Source: UBA6623 sp965248235 (GTDB lineage: Bacteria > Acidobacteriota > Terriglobia > Bryobacterales > UBA6623). From it: 64,000 nt of DNA. Shown in pieces: positions 53,852 to 63,405 of this stretch. The notes beneath the pieces were generated by a model. That model was not told where the DNA came from. It did not search any database and was given only the letters and a program-made list of their open reading frames with translations. The stretch spans positions 1,488,001 to 1,552,000 of the forward strand of contig CBDFIU010000005.1 of the NCBI GenBank assembly GCA_965248235.1. Direction: 5' to 3'. Position 1 is the first letter of the stretch; every line of letters starts with the position of its first letter. The translations under genes were made by a program, and so were the position numbers.

Positions 53852-55183
53852 GTGGACTTCAAAAACAAAGCGACAAACATCAAACTCTTCAGCTTTAGCA
53901 GTATTCCCATGCGGACCTTTCACATGACATGGTTCGCGTTCTTTCTTTGCATCTTCGGTTGGTTCGGTGTCGCCCCGTTGATGGCTGTCGTCCGCGAGGA
54001 TCTCAACCTCACGAAGGAACAGATCGGCAATACGATCATTGCGTCGGTCGCAATCACGGTGATTGCCCGGCTCTTTATCGGTTGGCTGTGCGACAAGATC
54101 GGGCCCCGCAAATCCTACGCCTGGCTGTTGGCGCTTGGTTCGATCCCGGTGATGACCGTTGGTCTCGCCGACAGTTATGAGACGTTCCTGCTGTTCCGTT
54201 TGGCGATCGGCGCAATCGGCGCCTCGTTCGTCATCACGCAATACCACACGTCGGTCATGTTCGCCCCGAACATCGTCGGCACGGCGAACGCGACGACGGC
54301 CGGTTGGGGCAACCTCGGCGGCGGCGTCACGCAGATGGCGATGCCGCTCGCGTTGAGCGGCTTGATGACCTTCGGCGCTCAGGAATCGCTGGGCTGGCGA
54401 GTTGCGATGGTATTCCCTGGGTTAGCGTTGCTCGCCACCGCCTATCTCTACTGGAAGTTCACCGAAGATTCGCCGGACGGAGACTATGTGGCACTCCGAG
54501 CGAACGGCAAACTGGAGGGCTCGAGCACGGTCACCGGCACGTTTCTGAAAGCGTGCGCCGACTACCGAGTCTGGGCGCTGTTCGTCATTTATGGCGCCTG
54601 CTTCGGCATCGAGCTCACAATCAACAACATCGCCGCGCTTTACTTCCACGATTACTTCGGCTTAGGGCTGTCCGCGGCCGGTCTGGTCGCGAGTCTGTTC
54701 GGGTTGATGAACATCTTCGCTCGCACGTTGGGCGGAGTCGTCGGCGACAGGTGCGGCTCGAAATGGGGACTGAAAGGCCGCGTCTGGTTCCTCGGGATGA
54801 TTTTGTTCCTCGAAGGCTCGGCGTTGATGCTCTTCTCCCAGCAAACCCTGCTGCCGATCGCCATCGCGACGCTGATCTTAATCGGCCTTTGCGTGCAAAT
54901 GTCCAACGGTGCCACTTACTCGGTCGTTCCCTTCATCAACAGAAGGGCCCTCGGCGCCGTGGCCGGCATCGTTGGAGCCGGCGGAAACGCGGGCGCCGTG
55001 GCGGCTGGCTTTCTCTTCCGACAGGCTGACATGCCGTGGCCCACAGCGTTGATGATCCTCGGCGTCGTCGTTGCCGCCACTTCCAGCCTGGCGCTGATGG
55101 TGAGGTTCAGCGAAGTCGACGAGGCGGCTGTGAAAGAAGAGATGGAAGCACGGATCCGCACTGCGGTTCCGGTCGAAGCGTAG
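53852..55183 (+). CDS. Nitrate/nitrite transporter, NarK/NasA type (MFS, NNP family)
   Basis: 443 residues from GTG 53852 with AGGAG 10 bp upstream. Twelve hydrophobic helices are apparent. Nitrate signature 1 appears as ATTAGWGNLGGGVTQMAMPL and signature 2 as GIVGAGGNAGAVAAGFLF, with the NNP substrate arginines in RLFIGWLCDKIGPR and RLAIGAIGA. It moves nitrate and/or nitrite across the inner membrane. It is the last gene of the nitrate cluster and looks intact, although the nitrate reductase upstream is broken. It could still supply nitrite to NirBD. Confidence 0.93.
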   Translation: MDFKNKATNIKLFSFSSIPMRTFHMTWFAFFLCIFGWFGVAPLMAVVREDLNLTKEQIGNTIIASVAITVIARLFIGWLCDKIGPRKSYAWLLALGSIPVMTVGLADSYETFLLFRLAIGAIGASFVITQYHTSVMFAPNIVGTANATTAGWGNLGGGVTQMAMPLALSGLMTFGAQESLGWRVAMVFPGLALLATAYLYWKFTEDSPDGDYVALRANGKLEGSSTVTGTFLKACADYRVWALFVIYGACFGIELTINNIAALYFHDYFGLGLSAAGLVASLFGLMNIFARTLGGVVGDRCGSKWGLKGRVWFLGMILFLEGSALMLFSQQTLLPIAIATLILIGLCVQMSNGATYSVVPFINRRALGAVAGIVGAGGNAGAVAAGFLFRQADMPWPTALMILGVVVAATSSLALMVRFSEVDEAAVKEEMEARIRTAVPVEA

Positions 55184-55323
55184 TTTCTCCTCCTAACGTT
55201 GTGGGGACGACGGCACCGCGTAGTGTCCAAAAACTCGATCGGGCTCTAACCTGTTCTCTTGTCGGGAGTTGTATCTCACGCGGCGCTGCTTCGGAGAGCC
55301 GGAATTGGACGCTGCCGTGCTAG

Positions 55324-56892
55324 GAGTCTGTCCCTCAGAAAATTCGCGGCGAGGGTGGGGGCGGTGATTTCGTTTCTTTTGGTTCGCGTCGCGCCCCGGT
55401 CGAAGTGGCCGGACGTCCCGTTTCGGGCGGCTCTCCCCGCGATCGAACCCCCGCTCGGCCGCGACTCGCTCGCCTTACGCTGCTTGCCCCAACGGATTCA
55501 TTCGCGCCATCCGCCGCAGGTTCAACGCCGCCGTCACCAAGTTCCATTCGCCTTGCGCTTTTGCTAATCCCCGCATCGAAAACTCTCGAAACCCCAACAC
55601 CCTCTTCACCCACCCAAACGCCGCTTCCAGCAGCGCCTTTCTTCGTCGATATCGCTTGCGCCCCCGTCGGCCCCGCAGCCGCTTGCGCATCCGCTCGGTC
55701 GCCGCCCCGCCCCCCTTCGTTCGCGCTTCGCCGCCCTCGCCGCTCTCCCGACCCAACGCCACAAAGCCCCGCATCTTGCGCTGCTCCAACTGCTCGAAAT
55801 TCTGCTCGCCCTTATACCCCGCGTCCGCCAACACCCGCCGCGGCTTGCGCCCCGTGTTCGTCTTCACCTCGTCCACCAACTCCACCAGATAACCGTTGTC
55901 GGCCGCCTTGGATCCCACCGTCGCCGCCACGATCAACTGCCCGCCTTCCTCCACCGCCGCCTGCGCTTGTAACACTGCTCGAACCCCCCGCCCGTCTTCA
56001 TGATCTTGCTCTCCGGGTCGCTGAAGTTGCGTTGCGCTTGCGGCTTCGGCTCGCCGAATTTCCGCTTGGACTTCGAACGCCCTCCTTGCGGCCTCTCGCC
56101 GCCCGCCGCGCGATCGTCGTCGGGACCGCGTCCCTGGGCTTGGTCCGCCGCCGCCTGCTCGGCTTCGAGCGCCGCCTTGGCTTCGCGGATCTTCGCGACG
56201 CGGCTTTCCCGTCGACGCAATTCCTCGGGGATCTCCTCGCCGCCGGCGTCGCCGTACTCGTCGTCCTCGGTGGCGTCGATTTGTTCGGCGCGTTCGATCA
56301 GTTGTTGGATCTCCGCCGCCAAACGCGCCTCTTCTTGTTGCAGGCGATTGGTAGCTCATGGCCTTGTGTTTCGAGGCGTTGGCTTTCACTTTCGTGCCGT
56401 CGAGCGCCACCGTCCCCAGCTTCAGCAAGCCCGTTCGTTTGGCGAGTCGCACGACCTCGACGAACAGCTTTTTGAACGGCTCGAGATGTTCTCCGCGAAA
56501 GCGATTGATGGTGCGAAAGTCGGGACGGTTGCCGGCGGCGAGCACGCGAAAGGCGACGTCCTCGTCGATCTTGCGAGCGATCTTGCGCGACGAAAACACG
56601 CCCGTGGCGTAGGCGTAGACGAGCAGCGTGAGCATCATGACCGGGTGGTAGGGCCGGTTGCGGCGTCCGTCGCCCTCGTAGCGTTGATGCAGCGGGCGGA
56701 GATCGATTTGCTGGAGCGTATCGGCGATGAAATAGGCGAGATGATTTTCCGGCAGCCACTGCTGCGGCGAGCGCGGCAGCAAGAACGGCTGTTCGGGATG
56801 GTAGGGGCGATAACTTGTCCCCATGGCTCTAGTGTCGTACGTCCGTTCCCAAACATTCCACCCCGCTCACGTTTTTTCTGTGGGACAGACTC
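55324..56892 (-). mobile_element. IS1182-family element with CTAG flanks
   Basis: About 1569 bp. Terminal inverted repeats begin GAGTCTGTCCC and continue CAGAAAA at both ends (left 55324 on; right ending 56892), with one mismatch in the first 18. CTAG lies at 55320-55323 and 56893-56896, consistent with a 4-bp palindromic target duplication. The same CTAG occurs uninterrupted in R2b (ATGCTAGCCC near 43851), showing the target before insertion. Confidence 0.85.
55475..56824 (-). pseudogene. IS1182-family transposase with two compensating frameshifts
   Basis: The frame opens MGTSYRPYHPEQPFLLPRSP and has the DDE start LGTVALDGTKVKANASKHKA, with the C-terminal LADAGYKGEQNFE and KALLEAAFGWVKRVLGFREF, all typical of IS1182. 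Between about 55975 and 56345 the main frame is low-complexity Arg-rich nonsense. The +1-shifted frame there reads naturally (RLQQEEARLAAEIQQLIERA through NFSDPESKIMKTGGGFEQCY, the second DDE segment). One extra base near 56345 and one missing base near 55975 explain both. The 449-aa ORF therefore lacks a normal middle catalytic part and is probably inactive, unless these are sequencing errors. Confidence 0.8.
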
Positions 56893-57544
56893 CTAGCCCC
56901 CCCTCCATTCCGCAGGTTCTGGACCCGTTGCCCTAGGCTGGTCAAGCAGATCCTCACATCGACCTGGACCGGGATTAACCGACTCGAAACCACGGTGGTG
57001 GGCACGGCCCAAATTCACTGTAGTTAATTTTGTAGCTGTCCAAAGCCTCACAGAACAACAAGTTTCAACAGATTTCAACAAGTTGGCCGTAAGTCATTGA
57101 AACGTAAGTAGTTGAAAACAGAGGATTCGAGGTCTGCGGTGACACCTGCTTTGGGAGCAGGCGTGCGGTGATAAACATTACATTTCAAACCTTTTAGAAT
57201 CAATAAGTTACAAGCCTAGATGCTCGCCAACCTGTTGTTCTTTGAGGCTCTGAACAGCTACAGAATTATCTACACGGACTACGTCGGAGAGCTTCTCGGT
57301 CGAAATAACCACTTTGGAATCAGTTGATTGCTGACTGTAGAACCGCACCCGCGCGCCTGCTCTTGGGATCAGGTTGCTGTGTCCGCGGGCTCTGATTGAT
57401 CGCCAGCGGCCTACCCGAGACCGGCCAAGAGATCATAAACGAGCTGCCACCGTCACTCCAGCCAGACCCGACCGGGTCCGTCCGCCAGAGAGCCCCACAG
57501 GCGCCTGGCCGAGCAGTATCCGCCGTGTAAGACAACGCTAATCG

Positions 57545-57550
57545 TATAAT
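57545..57550 (+). promoter_or_regulatory. Candidate -10 box, possibly for a leaderless transcript
   Basis: A perfect TATAAT ends 6 bp before the GTG start of the CRTAC1 gene. If used, transcription would begin at or beside the start codon, giving a leaderless mRNA. No convincing -35 hexamer was found 16-18 bp upstream, so this is tentative. Confidence 0.3.
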
Positions 57551-57556
57551 TTCGGT

Positions 57557-59308
57557 GTGCTGTCAGCTTCACTCCGCGGCGTCAGTTTGGTGCTCGCCGT
57601 GGTTTTCTCTCTTGGGGCGGAGGCCGTGCCGTCCTCGCTCTTCGTGGACGCCACCGAGAGCTCGGGTCTCCGTTTCCAGCATCGCGCCTCGAAAACCGAG
57701 CGGAAGTACCTTCCCGAGACGATGTCCGGCGGAGTGGCGATACTCGATTTCGACCGCGACGGCTGGATGGACGTTTTCTTCGTGAATGGCGCTGAGATCA
57801 AGCTGCCGCACCCCAACGGCGAAGAGCCTAATAAAACCGGTCCGGAATTCTGGAATCGCCTATTCCACAACAACGGGGACGGCACCTTCAGCGACCTCAC
57901 GCGCGAGTATGGCCTGCAGGGTCGCGGATACGGCATGGGAGTTACCGTCGGCGATTATGACAACGACGGCTATCCGGACCTGGTGGTGACCAACCTAGGG
58001 ACGGGCGGCCACCCGGCTGTGATGCTCTACCACAATGAAGCGGGTCACAAGTTCGTCGATGTTACAGAGCGAGCGGGAGTGCGCGCCGACGGCTGGGCCA
58101 GCAGCGCGGGTTTCTTCGACTACGACCTCGATGGCCACCTCGATCTTTTCGTCTGCCGCTATCTGCTCTGGAATTTTGAGCAGGATCACCGCTGCGGCAT
58201 GCGAACAGAAGCGGGCCGCTCGTACTGCCACCCCGATGTATTCGAAGCGGTCTCAAATTACCTGTTTCGCAATAACGGGGATGGCACCTTTAGCGATATG
58301 AGCCGGGAATCGGGGGTTGCTGAAGCCAAGGGGAAGGCTCTCGGAGTCTCCTTCGGCGACTTCAACAACGACGGCAGGGTTGATATCTCCGTGGCCAACG
58401 ATCAGTTTCAGCAGTTCCTTTTCCAAAACGAAGGAGACGGCACGTTCAGCGAAGTGTCGCTGCTCACCGGCGTCGCGTTCGACGATGACGGCAGCGATTT
58501 TTCGGGAATGGGGACCGATTTCGCCGATCTCGACAACGACGGCTTTCCCGACATCGTGACAACAACGCTTTCCGAGGAGCAGTACGCTCTCTTTCGCAAT
58601 CGGGGTGACGGACAGTTCGAGTACAGAACAAGCTTGAGCGGCCTGGGTCGTGCGACCCAGCTCTACACCGGGTGGGGCGTAGGTGTCTTCGATTTCGACA
58701 ACGACGGTAGTCGCGACGTGTTTTTCGCCAACGGTCATGTGATGGACAACATCGAGGAGTCTCAGCCGCATCTCAGCTATCGGCAACGCCCGCTGCTGCT
58801 GAGCTACCGAGACGGCGGTTTCGTTGATGTTTCCGCGCGCGGCGGTACGATCTTCGAGCGCGCCTGGGCAAGCCGGGGCGCGGCCGTCGGCGATTTGGAT
58901 AACGACGGCGACTTGGACATCGTCGTCGCCAATGTGGACGAAGCGGCATATTTCGCCGAGAACCAGAGCCAACAGAGGCTGAAGAATAACTGGATCGGAT
59001 TGCAATTTCGAGGATGCGCCGGCAATCGCGACGGAATCGGCGCCCGCGTCGTACTCACCGCCGCGGACGGGACGACCCAGCATGCCATGGCGAAGCGAGC
59101 CGGCAGCTACCTGTCTTCCAACGACGGCCGGGTTTTTTTTGGATTGGGCCGGATGGATGAAGTGAAGGCCGTCGAGATTGACTGGCCCGGCGGAACGCGG
59201 CAATCGCTGTCCAACCCCGAGTTGAATCAGATCCACGTTGTGGAAGAACCTTCTGATTCCCCATGTCGGAGCGGCAAAGTCGCGGCCGGCGCCGGGCCGT
59301 CGGGCTGA
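57557..59308 (+). CDS. Secreted CRTAC1-family protein (FG-GAP/VCBS propeller + ASPIC/UnbV)
   Basis: 583 residues from GTG 57557 with a signal peptide (GVSLVLAVVFSLGAEAVP). At least six FG-GAP/VCBS repeats carry Ca2+-binding DxDxDG loops (LDFDRDGWMDVFFVNG; GDYDNDGYPDLVVTN; FDYDLDGHLDLFVCR; GDFNNDGRVDISVAN; ADLDNDGFPDIVTT; FDFDNDGSRDVFFANG; GDLDNDGDLDIVVAN). A C-terminal ASPIC/UnbV domain follows (NWIGLQFRGCAGNRDGIGAR and VKAVEIDWPGGTRQSL). Such proteins are abundant in Acidobacteria, exported, and of unknown binding function. TPR proteins follow, a common pairing with CRTAC1. Confidence 0.92.
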   Translation: MLSASLRGVSLVLAVVFSLGAEAVPSSLFVDATESSGLRFQHRASKTERKYLPETMSGGVAILDFDRDGWMDVFFVNGAEIKLPHPNGEEPNKTGPEFWNRLFHNNGDGTFSDLTREYGLQGRGYGMGVTVGDYDNDGYPDLVVTNLGTGGHPAVMLYHNEAGHKFVDVTERAGVRADGWASSAGFFDYDLDGHLDLFVCRYLLWNFEQDHRCGMRTEAGRSYCHPDVFEAVSNYLFRNNGDGTFSDMSRESGVAEAKGKALGVSFGDFNNDGRVDISVANDQFQQFLFQNEGDGTFSEVSLLTGVAFDDDGSDFSGMGTDFADLDNDGFPDIVTTTLSEEQYALFRNRGDGQFEYRTSLSGLGRATQLYTGWGVGVFDFDNDGSRDVFFANGHVMDNIEESQPHLSYRQRPLLLSYRDGGFVDVSARGGTIFERAWASRGAAVGDLDNDGDLDIVVANVDEAAYFAENQSQQRLKNNWIGLQFRGCAGNRDGIGARVVLTAADGTTQHAMAKRAGSYLSSNDGRVFFGLGRMDEVKAVEIDWPGGTRQSLSNPELNQIHVVEEPSDSPCRSGKVAAGAGPSG

Positions 59309-59449
59309 CACCGATCGAGCCAGGCCCGGGCGCGGTTTCTTAACGACGCGGCCGAAGACACACGGCCCAACCTTGGGGTCTGTTACGATCGTTCGCAGGC
59401 CGGTCGGCGGCCCGTTTCTTAAGCAATAGATCCGCCGAAAAACAGACCC

Positions 59450-61348
59450 GTGACTCTACGCACCTTCATCGGCATTCTGTCGTTCGGCTTGGTTCTGCCG
59501 GCCATGGCGGCTCCGGGCGCCGAGACGGCGAGGGACCTGTTTCATGATGCGATGGCGCTCATGGAAGAGGAAAAGCCGGCTGCTGCCGTGCCCCTGCTAC
59601 GAAGAGCGGCGGACCTGGCGCCGGACGACGCTGCCGTTCGCCACTATCTTGGCTATGCGTTATGGAGAATTGGCCAGGCCGATGCAGCCGCTGTAGAGCT
59701 TGAACGAGCCCTAAGGCTGGCACCCGGCAATACTGACACGCTGTATGTCTTGGGCCGCATTGCCGCCTCCCGAGCCGGGGCGCTCATCGAAGCCCAAAAG
59801 CCCGCCGAAGCTCTGCCCCTTCTCCGAAGAGCGGCGGACTTGGCTCCGGACGAAGCCGGTATTCATCACTATCTTGGCTACGCATTGTGGAGCACAGGCA
59901 AGCCCGATGAAGCGGCGGTTGCGTTCAGAAGGGCCTTGGAGTTGGCGCCGGACAACGTCTACACGATGTATTTCCTTGGCCGCATCGCGGCCTCGCGGGG
60001 GCAAGACGACAGAGCAATCGAACTCTACGAAGCCATGGTCGCCTCCGGTGAGCCCATCTACGACACATATCAACAGGTGGGGAAGGCTTACCTAAAGAAG
60101 GGACAAACGCAAAAGGCTCGCGAGGCTACGCAGCAAGCCTTACGACAAAAGCCGCTCGATGGCGGATTGCACTACCAGCTGGGGCGAATCTACCTCCAGC
60201 TGAACCGACGGAGCGAGGCCCAGGACGAATTTGACACCGCCAAGCGACTCAAAGCGGCCGATCAGCAGGCCATACGAAAACTTCTGGCGCTCGACCTCGC
60301 CATCGAAGACAAAAAGGACGCCGAGGTGCGGCGGCTGAGGGAAGAGTTGCTGGCTGAGTCCTCCCGGGATCCGGAGATTTTGCTACAACTCGGGAGCATG
60401 TTGGGCAAGGGCGGGTTTCACGAGGAGGCAGTTCATCCACTGCAATTGGCTGTCGCGATGTTGCCGAATGCCTTCGACGGGCGGTCCAACTTAGGACTGG
60501 CGCTTCTGCGGCTGGGCCGCCACAAGGAGGCTGAGGAGCACCTGGAAAAGGCGCTCGAATTCCGACCCTATTCGTTTGAGGTCAACAGCAGCCTTGCCTT
60601 CTTGTACGTGAATCAGGGTCGCAACAGGGAAACCATCGACAGACTCCGGGCCGCCAACGACGCGCGTCCCAACAACATCAGGGTCCTGGCGCTCCTTGGT
60701 CAACAATATCTTCAGGGTCGCTACCTGGAAGAGGCGATTGAAACTCTCCTAATCGCGAAGCGCGTCAAACCCGATGACCCCAAGGTTCTGTACTTCCTGG
60801 TTGGTGCGTATCAGCAGGACGAGCAATTCTCGAAGGCTTTGGAAGTGGCGCGCGAGGCCCTTAGGGTTAACCCGTTGGACGCGCAGGCCCATCTCGCGGT
60901 GGGCCGGCAAATGGCCAACCTCGGTCAGTGCCGCCAGGCGCGGCCTAGTTTGGAAGAGGCCATTCAGTTGAACCCGTCGCTCCCGGCGGCATATGATACG
61001 CTGGGCGATTGTAAGTTAGGGGAGGGCGAATATCAAGCCGCCCTGGCCGGTTATGAAAAGGCGCGCCGGGTGGCGCCCGGAGATTTGCGCGCCTCGCGAG
61101 GTATCGCAAGGAGCCTGATCCAATTAGGACGCTATGAAGAGGCCCTGACGGAGCTGGAGCGTTCTCTGCAAACTCGCGGCGATGACGCCCAGCTCTACTC
61201 CCAGCTATCACAAGTTCATTCGAAAATGGGAAACCAGGCGCGGGCGGCGCAGGCGCGGACCCGATCGGAGGGACTAAGGGCCCGAGAACTCGAAACGACA
61301 CGGAAAAGGAGTTTCGAGCCTGTGCCCCCCCCGGCTTCACCCCAATAA
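59450..61348 (+). CDS. Secreted protein with ~14 tetratricopeptide repeats
   Basis: 632 residues from GTG 59450 with a signal peptide (FIGILSFGLVLPAMAAPGA). The rest is nearly all TPR units of ~34 residues, for example PLLRRAADLAPDDAAVRHYL and the near-duplicate PLLRRAADLAPDEAGIHHYL, which shows recent internal duplication of about 80 residues. It ends in an Arg-rich helix and Pro-rich tail. It is probably a periplasmic or surface scaffold linked functionally to the CRTAC1 gene 141 bp upstream. The gene converges with the next TPR gene, with 9 bp between stops. Confidence 0.88.
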   Translation: MTLRTFIGILSFGLVLPAMAAPGAETARDLFHDAMALMEEEKPAAAVPLLRRAADLAPDDAAVRHYLGYALWRIGQADAAAVELERALRLAPGNTDTLYVLGRIAASRAGALIEAQKPAEALPLLRRAADLAPDEAGIHHYLGYALWSTGKPDEAAVAFRRALELAPDNVYTMYFLGRIAASRGQDDRAIELYEAMVASGEPIYDTYQQVGKAYLKKGQTQKAREATQQALRQKPLDGGLHYQLGRIYLQLNRRSEAQDEFDTAKRLKAADQQAIRKLLALDLAIEDKKDAEVRRLREELLAESSRDPEILLQLGSMLGKGGFHEEAVHPLQLAVAMLPNAFDGRSNLGLALLRLGRHKEAEEHLEKALEFRPYSFEVNSSLAFLYVNQGRNRETIDRLRAANDARPNNIRVLALLGQQYLQGRYLEEAIETLLIAKRVKPDDPKVLYFLVGAYQQDEQFSKALEVAREALRVNPLDAQAHLAVGRQMANLGQCRQARPSLEEAIQLNPSLPAAYDTLGDCKLGEGEYQAALAGYEKARRVAPGDLRASRGIARSLIQLGRYEEALTELERSLQTRGDDAQLYSQLSQVHSKMGNQARAAQARTRSEGLRARELETTRKRSFEPVPPPASPQ

Positions 61349-61357
61349 GATCCTTCT

Positions 61358-63103
61358 CTAATACTCCGGTGGCTCCAACTTCGGATTGAGTTCCCGAGCT
61401 TTCCGGAACTCGATCTCGGCGCGCTCACGTTCACCCTGGCGGAGAAGCATGAGTCCCAGGTTGTAGTGCGCTTCGGCGAAATCGGATTGGAGCCTCACTG
61501 CTTCCTCGAACTGGGTGACTGCCGATTCCATGTCCGATGTTGCCGCAAGAAGACCGCCGAGGTTGTTGTAGGCCGGGGATTGCTTCGGCTCCAATTCGAT
61601 TGCCTTGCGAAATGCGGCGCCGGCTCCTCTGATGTCTCCGGTTTGGGCAAGGCTCACCCCGAGGTGGTTGTGAGCTTCGGCCGAGTTCGGACCAGACCGG
61701 ACCGCCGACCGGAATTCCCGCACGGCGCCTTCCAGGTCCCCGCCGGCCATGGCTTTGAGGCCCCGGCCGATAGAGAGCAGGACCCGCGTGCCCGCGGCAT
61801 CCCGCTTTTCCTGTTGTCTTTGCTCGCGGGCCACGACTTTGAACTCTTCCGCCGCCTTTTGCCGCTCCCCCTTTCTAAGAAAAACGCGCCCGAGGTTGTA
61901 ATGGACCCCCGGGTAACTTGGGTCGAGATGAAGAGTGGTCCGGTATTCCACGATGGCGTGGTCCAGGTCGTCCGCTTTCGTCAACGCCGAGCCCAACCGA
62001 TAGTGAACCTTTGCCTCCTCGGGCCGAAGCTCGGCCGCCGCTCGTAACTCAACGACGGCTAGGTCGACCTCGGAAGACATCAGCAAGGCCAAGCCCAGGT
62101 TGTAACGCGCGTCGAACGCGGCCGGGTCCACCCGAAGCGCGGCGCGAAACTCTCGAATCGCCTCCTCGAGTTTGGCCATTTCAGCCCACGCCGCCCCCAA
62201 AGCGTTATGAGCCTGAACCGAACGGGGATTTAGCGCAATGGCTTTCTGAAGCTCAGTGATCGCGTTCTTTCGATCCTCTGTTGCTCGGAGCGCCAAACCG
62301 AGCCGCAAGCGGGCGTCGGCATGGCTCGGATCCAAGCGGACCGCTTCTTGAAGTTCTCGAATTGCGTTTTCCGTGTCGCCCTCGGCGAGCAGTGCGCTGC
62401 CCAGCCGGACGCGCGCCGGAACGTGGCTTCGGTCCGCGCGGATCGCTTCTTGGAACGCCGCGATCGCCGACCCAGACTCGCCCTTCCGCAGCAGGACGCG
62501 GCCCAGGTTGTAGCGCGCCTCCCCGTAACCGGGGTTGGCGGCGGCGGCCTGGCGGAATCTCGTTTCTGCTTCATCCAACTCGCCGAGCATCACCAGCACG
62601 ACGCCCAGGTCGTTCTGGGCCTGACCGAAATCCGGTTTGAGAACAACCGCCCTCCGCAGAGCCGCCAGCGCGCCGCGTTGATTTCCAGTCGAGGAAAGCG
62701 CCAAACCTAAGCGGTAATAAATGTCGGGAGAGGAGGGCGCTTGCTCGGCGGCTAATCGCAACTCGGCTTCCGCCGCGCGCGGGTTGCCGGTCCTCAGCAG
62801 GGCCGCTCCCAGGTTCGATCGCGCTTCAACGTAGTCGGATTTCAGCCGCAACGCTTCCCTGAATTCCTTGACCGCGGCGGCCGGATCGTTCTTTCCCACC
62901 CAACAAAGCCCCAGGTAGTTGCGGATCTCGTGCGATCGCGGATCCAGCCTTAACGCCGCCTGAAACTCCGCGCCGGCCTGGTCGAATTCGCCGGAAGCCA
63001 ATAGGCGCTTGCCGTGTTCCCGGTGCGACAAGAAGTCCCGCGCGGGGGCTTGCGCCCAAAGATGGGCCGCGAGCACGCCCAGAGCGATAACAGCGCGGGT
63101 CAC
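61358..63103 (-). CDS. Secreted protein with ~16 tetratricopeptide repeats
   Basis: About 581 residues from GTG 63103, which has AGGA upstream and directly precedes a signal peptide (RAVIALGVLAAHLWAQAPA). The frame is open to an ATG at 63178, but the longer N-terminus lacks signal character. TPR units follow end to end: AAVKEFREALRLKSDYVEAR, SNLGAALLRTGNPRAAEAEL, RYNLGRVLLRKGESGSAIAA and AHNALGAAWAEMAKLEEAIR. A basic linker near the middle (VVAREQRQQEKRDAAG) separates two TPR arrays. Protein-binding scaffold; partner unknown. Confidence 0.88.
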   Translation of the reverse strand: MTRAVIALGVLAAHLWAQAPARDFLSHREHGKRLLASGEFDQAGAEFQAALRLDPRSHEIRNYLGLCWVGKNDPAAAVKEFREALRLKSDYVEARSNLGAALLRTGNPRAAEAELRLAAEQAPSSPDIYYRLGLALSSTGNQRGALAALRRAVVLKPDFGQAQNDLGVVLVMLGELDEAETRFRQAAAANPGYGEARYNLGRVLLRKGESGSAIAAFQEAIRADRSHVPARVRLGSALLAEGDTENAIRELQEAVRLDPSHADARLRLGLALRATEDRKNAITELQKAIALNPRSVQAHNALGAAWAEMAKLEEAIREFRAALRVDPAAFDARYNLGLALLMSSEVDLAVVELRAAAELRPEEAKVHYRLGSALTKADDLDHAIVEYRTTLHLDPSYPGVHYNLGRVFLRKGERQKAAEEFKVVAREQRQQEKRDAAGTRVLLSIGRGLKAMAGGDLEGAVREFRSAVRSGPNSAEAHNHLGVSLAQTGDIRGAGAAFRKAIELEPKQSPAYNNLGGLLAATSDMESAVTQFEEAVRLQSDFAEAHYNLGLMLLRQGERERAEIEFRKARELNPKLEPPEY

Positions 63104-63405
63104 GGTGAGAATTCCTAGCTGCGAACCACGAGCCGGCGAGCCGACTCCCTCATGTTCCGGGACCGCAGTACGCACCATCAGCCTAGCATCGGGAACTGTG
63201 GAGCCGGCCCTTGACCTGATCCTGGCCGAACCAGGGATAATGCCGCGGGCCGTGTTGCGAGTCGTCGGCTTTAACGCAACGGGTAACGAGTGATTGTGGT
63301 ATCCTGGCGTGGGGATTTGAGATCACCACAGCTGAAGGGGTGACTCCGGCGGAAGCGGCGGATTGCTGTCCGGTCCACCGACGCTCCCGGAAGAGTTGCG
63401 GAGCA

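Larger units (their letters stand above)
55220..57392 (+). repeat. Repeat R2, copy c (interrupted by IS1182-family element)
   Basis: Without the IS this copy is ~600 bp and matches R2b from near TAGTGTCCAAAAACTCGATC (55221) to CCGCGGGCTC (57392). The left ~104 bp (55220-55323) precede the IS; the rest (56893-57392) follows. The outer inverted arms (57019-57039 against 57254-57274) match at 19 of 21 positions and the central hairpin is at 57145-57161. With R2b it forms direct repeats flanking the nitrate locus. Confidence 0.8.

Noticed and set aside
55405..56475. A 356-codon plus-strand ORF within the IS1182 element
   Set aside because: Pro/Ser/Ala-rich antisense of the transposase gene, with no ribosome site or domain.
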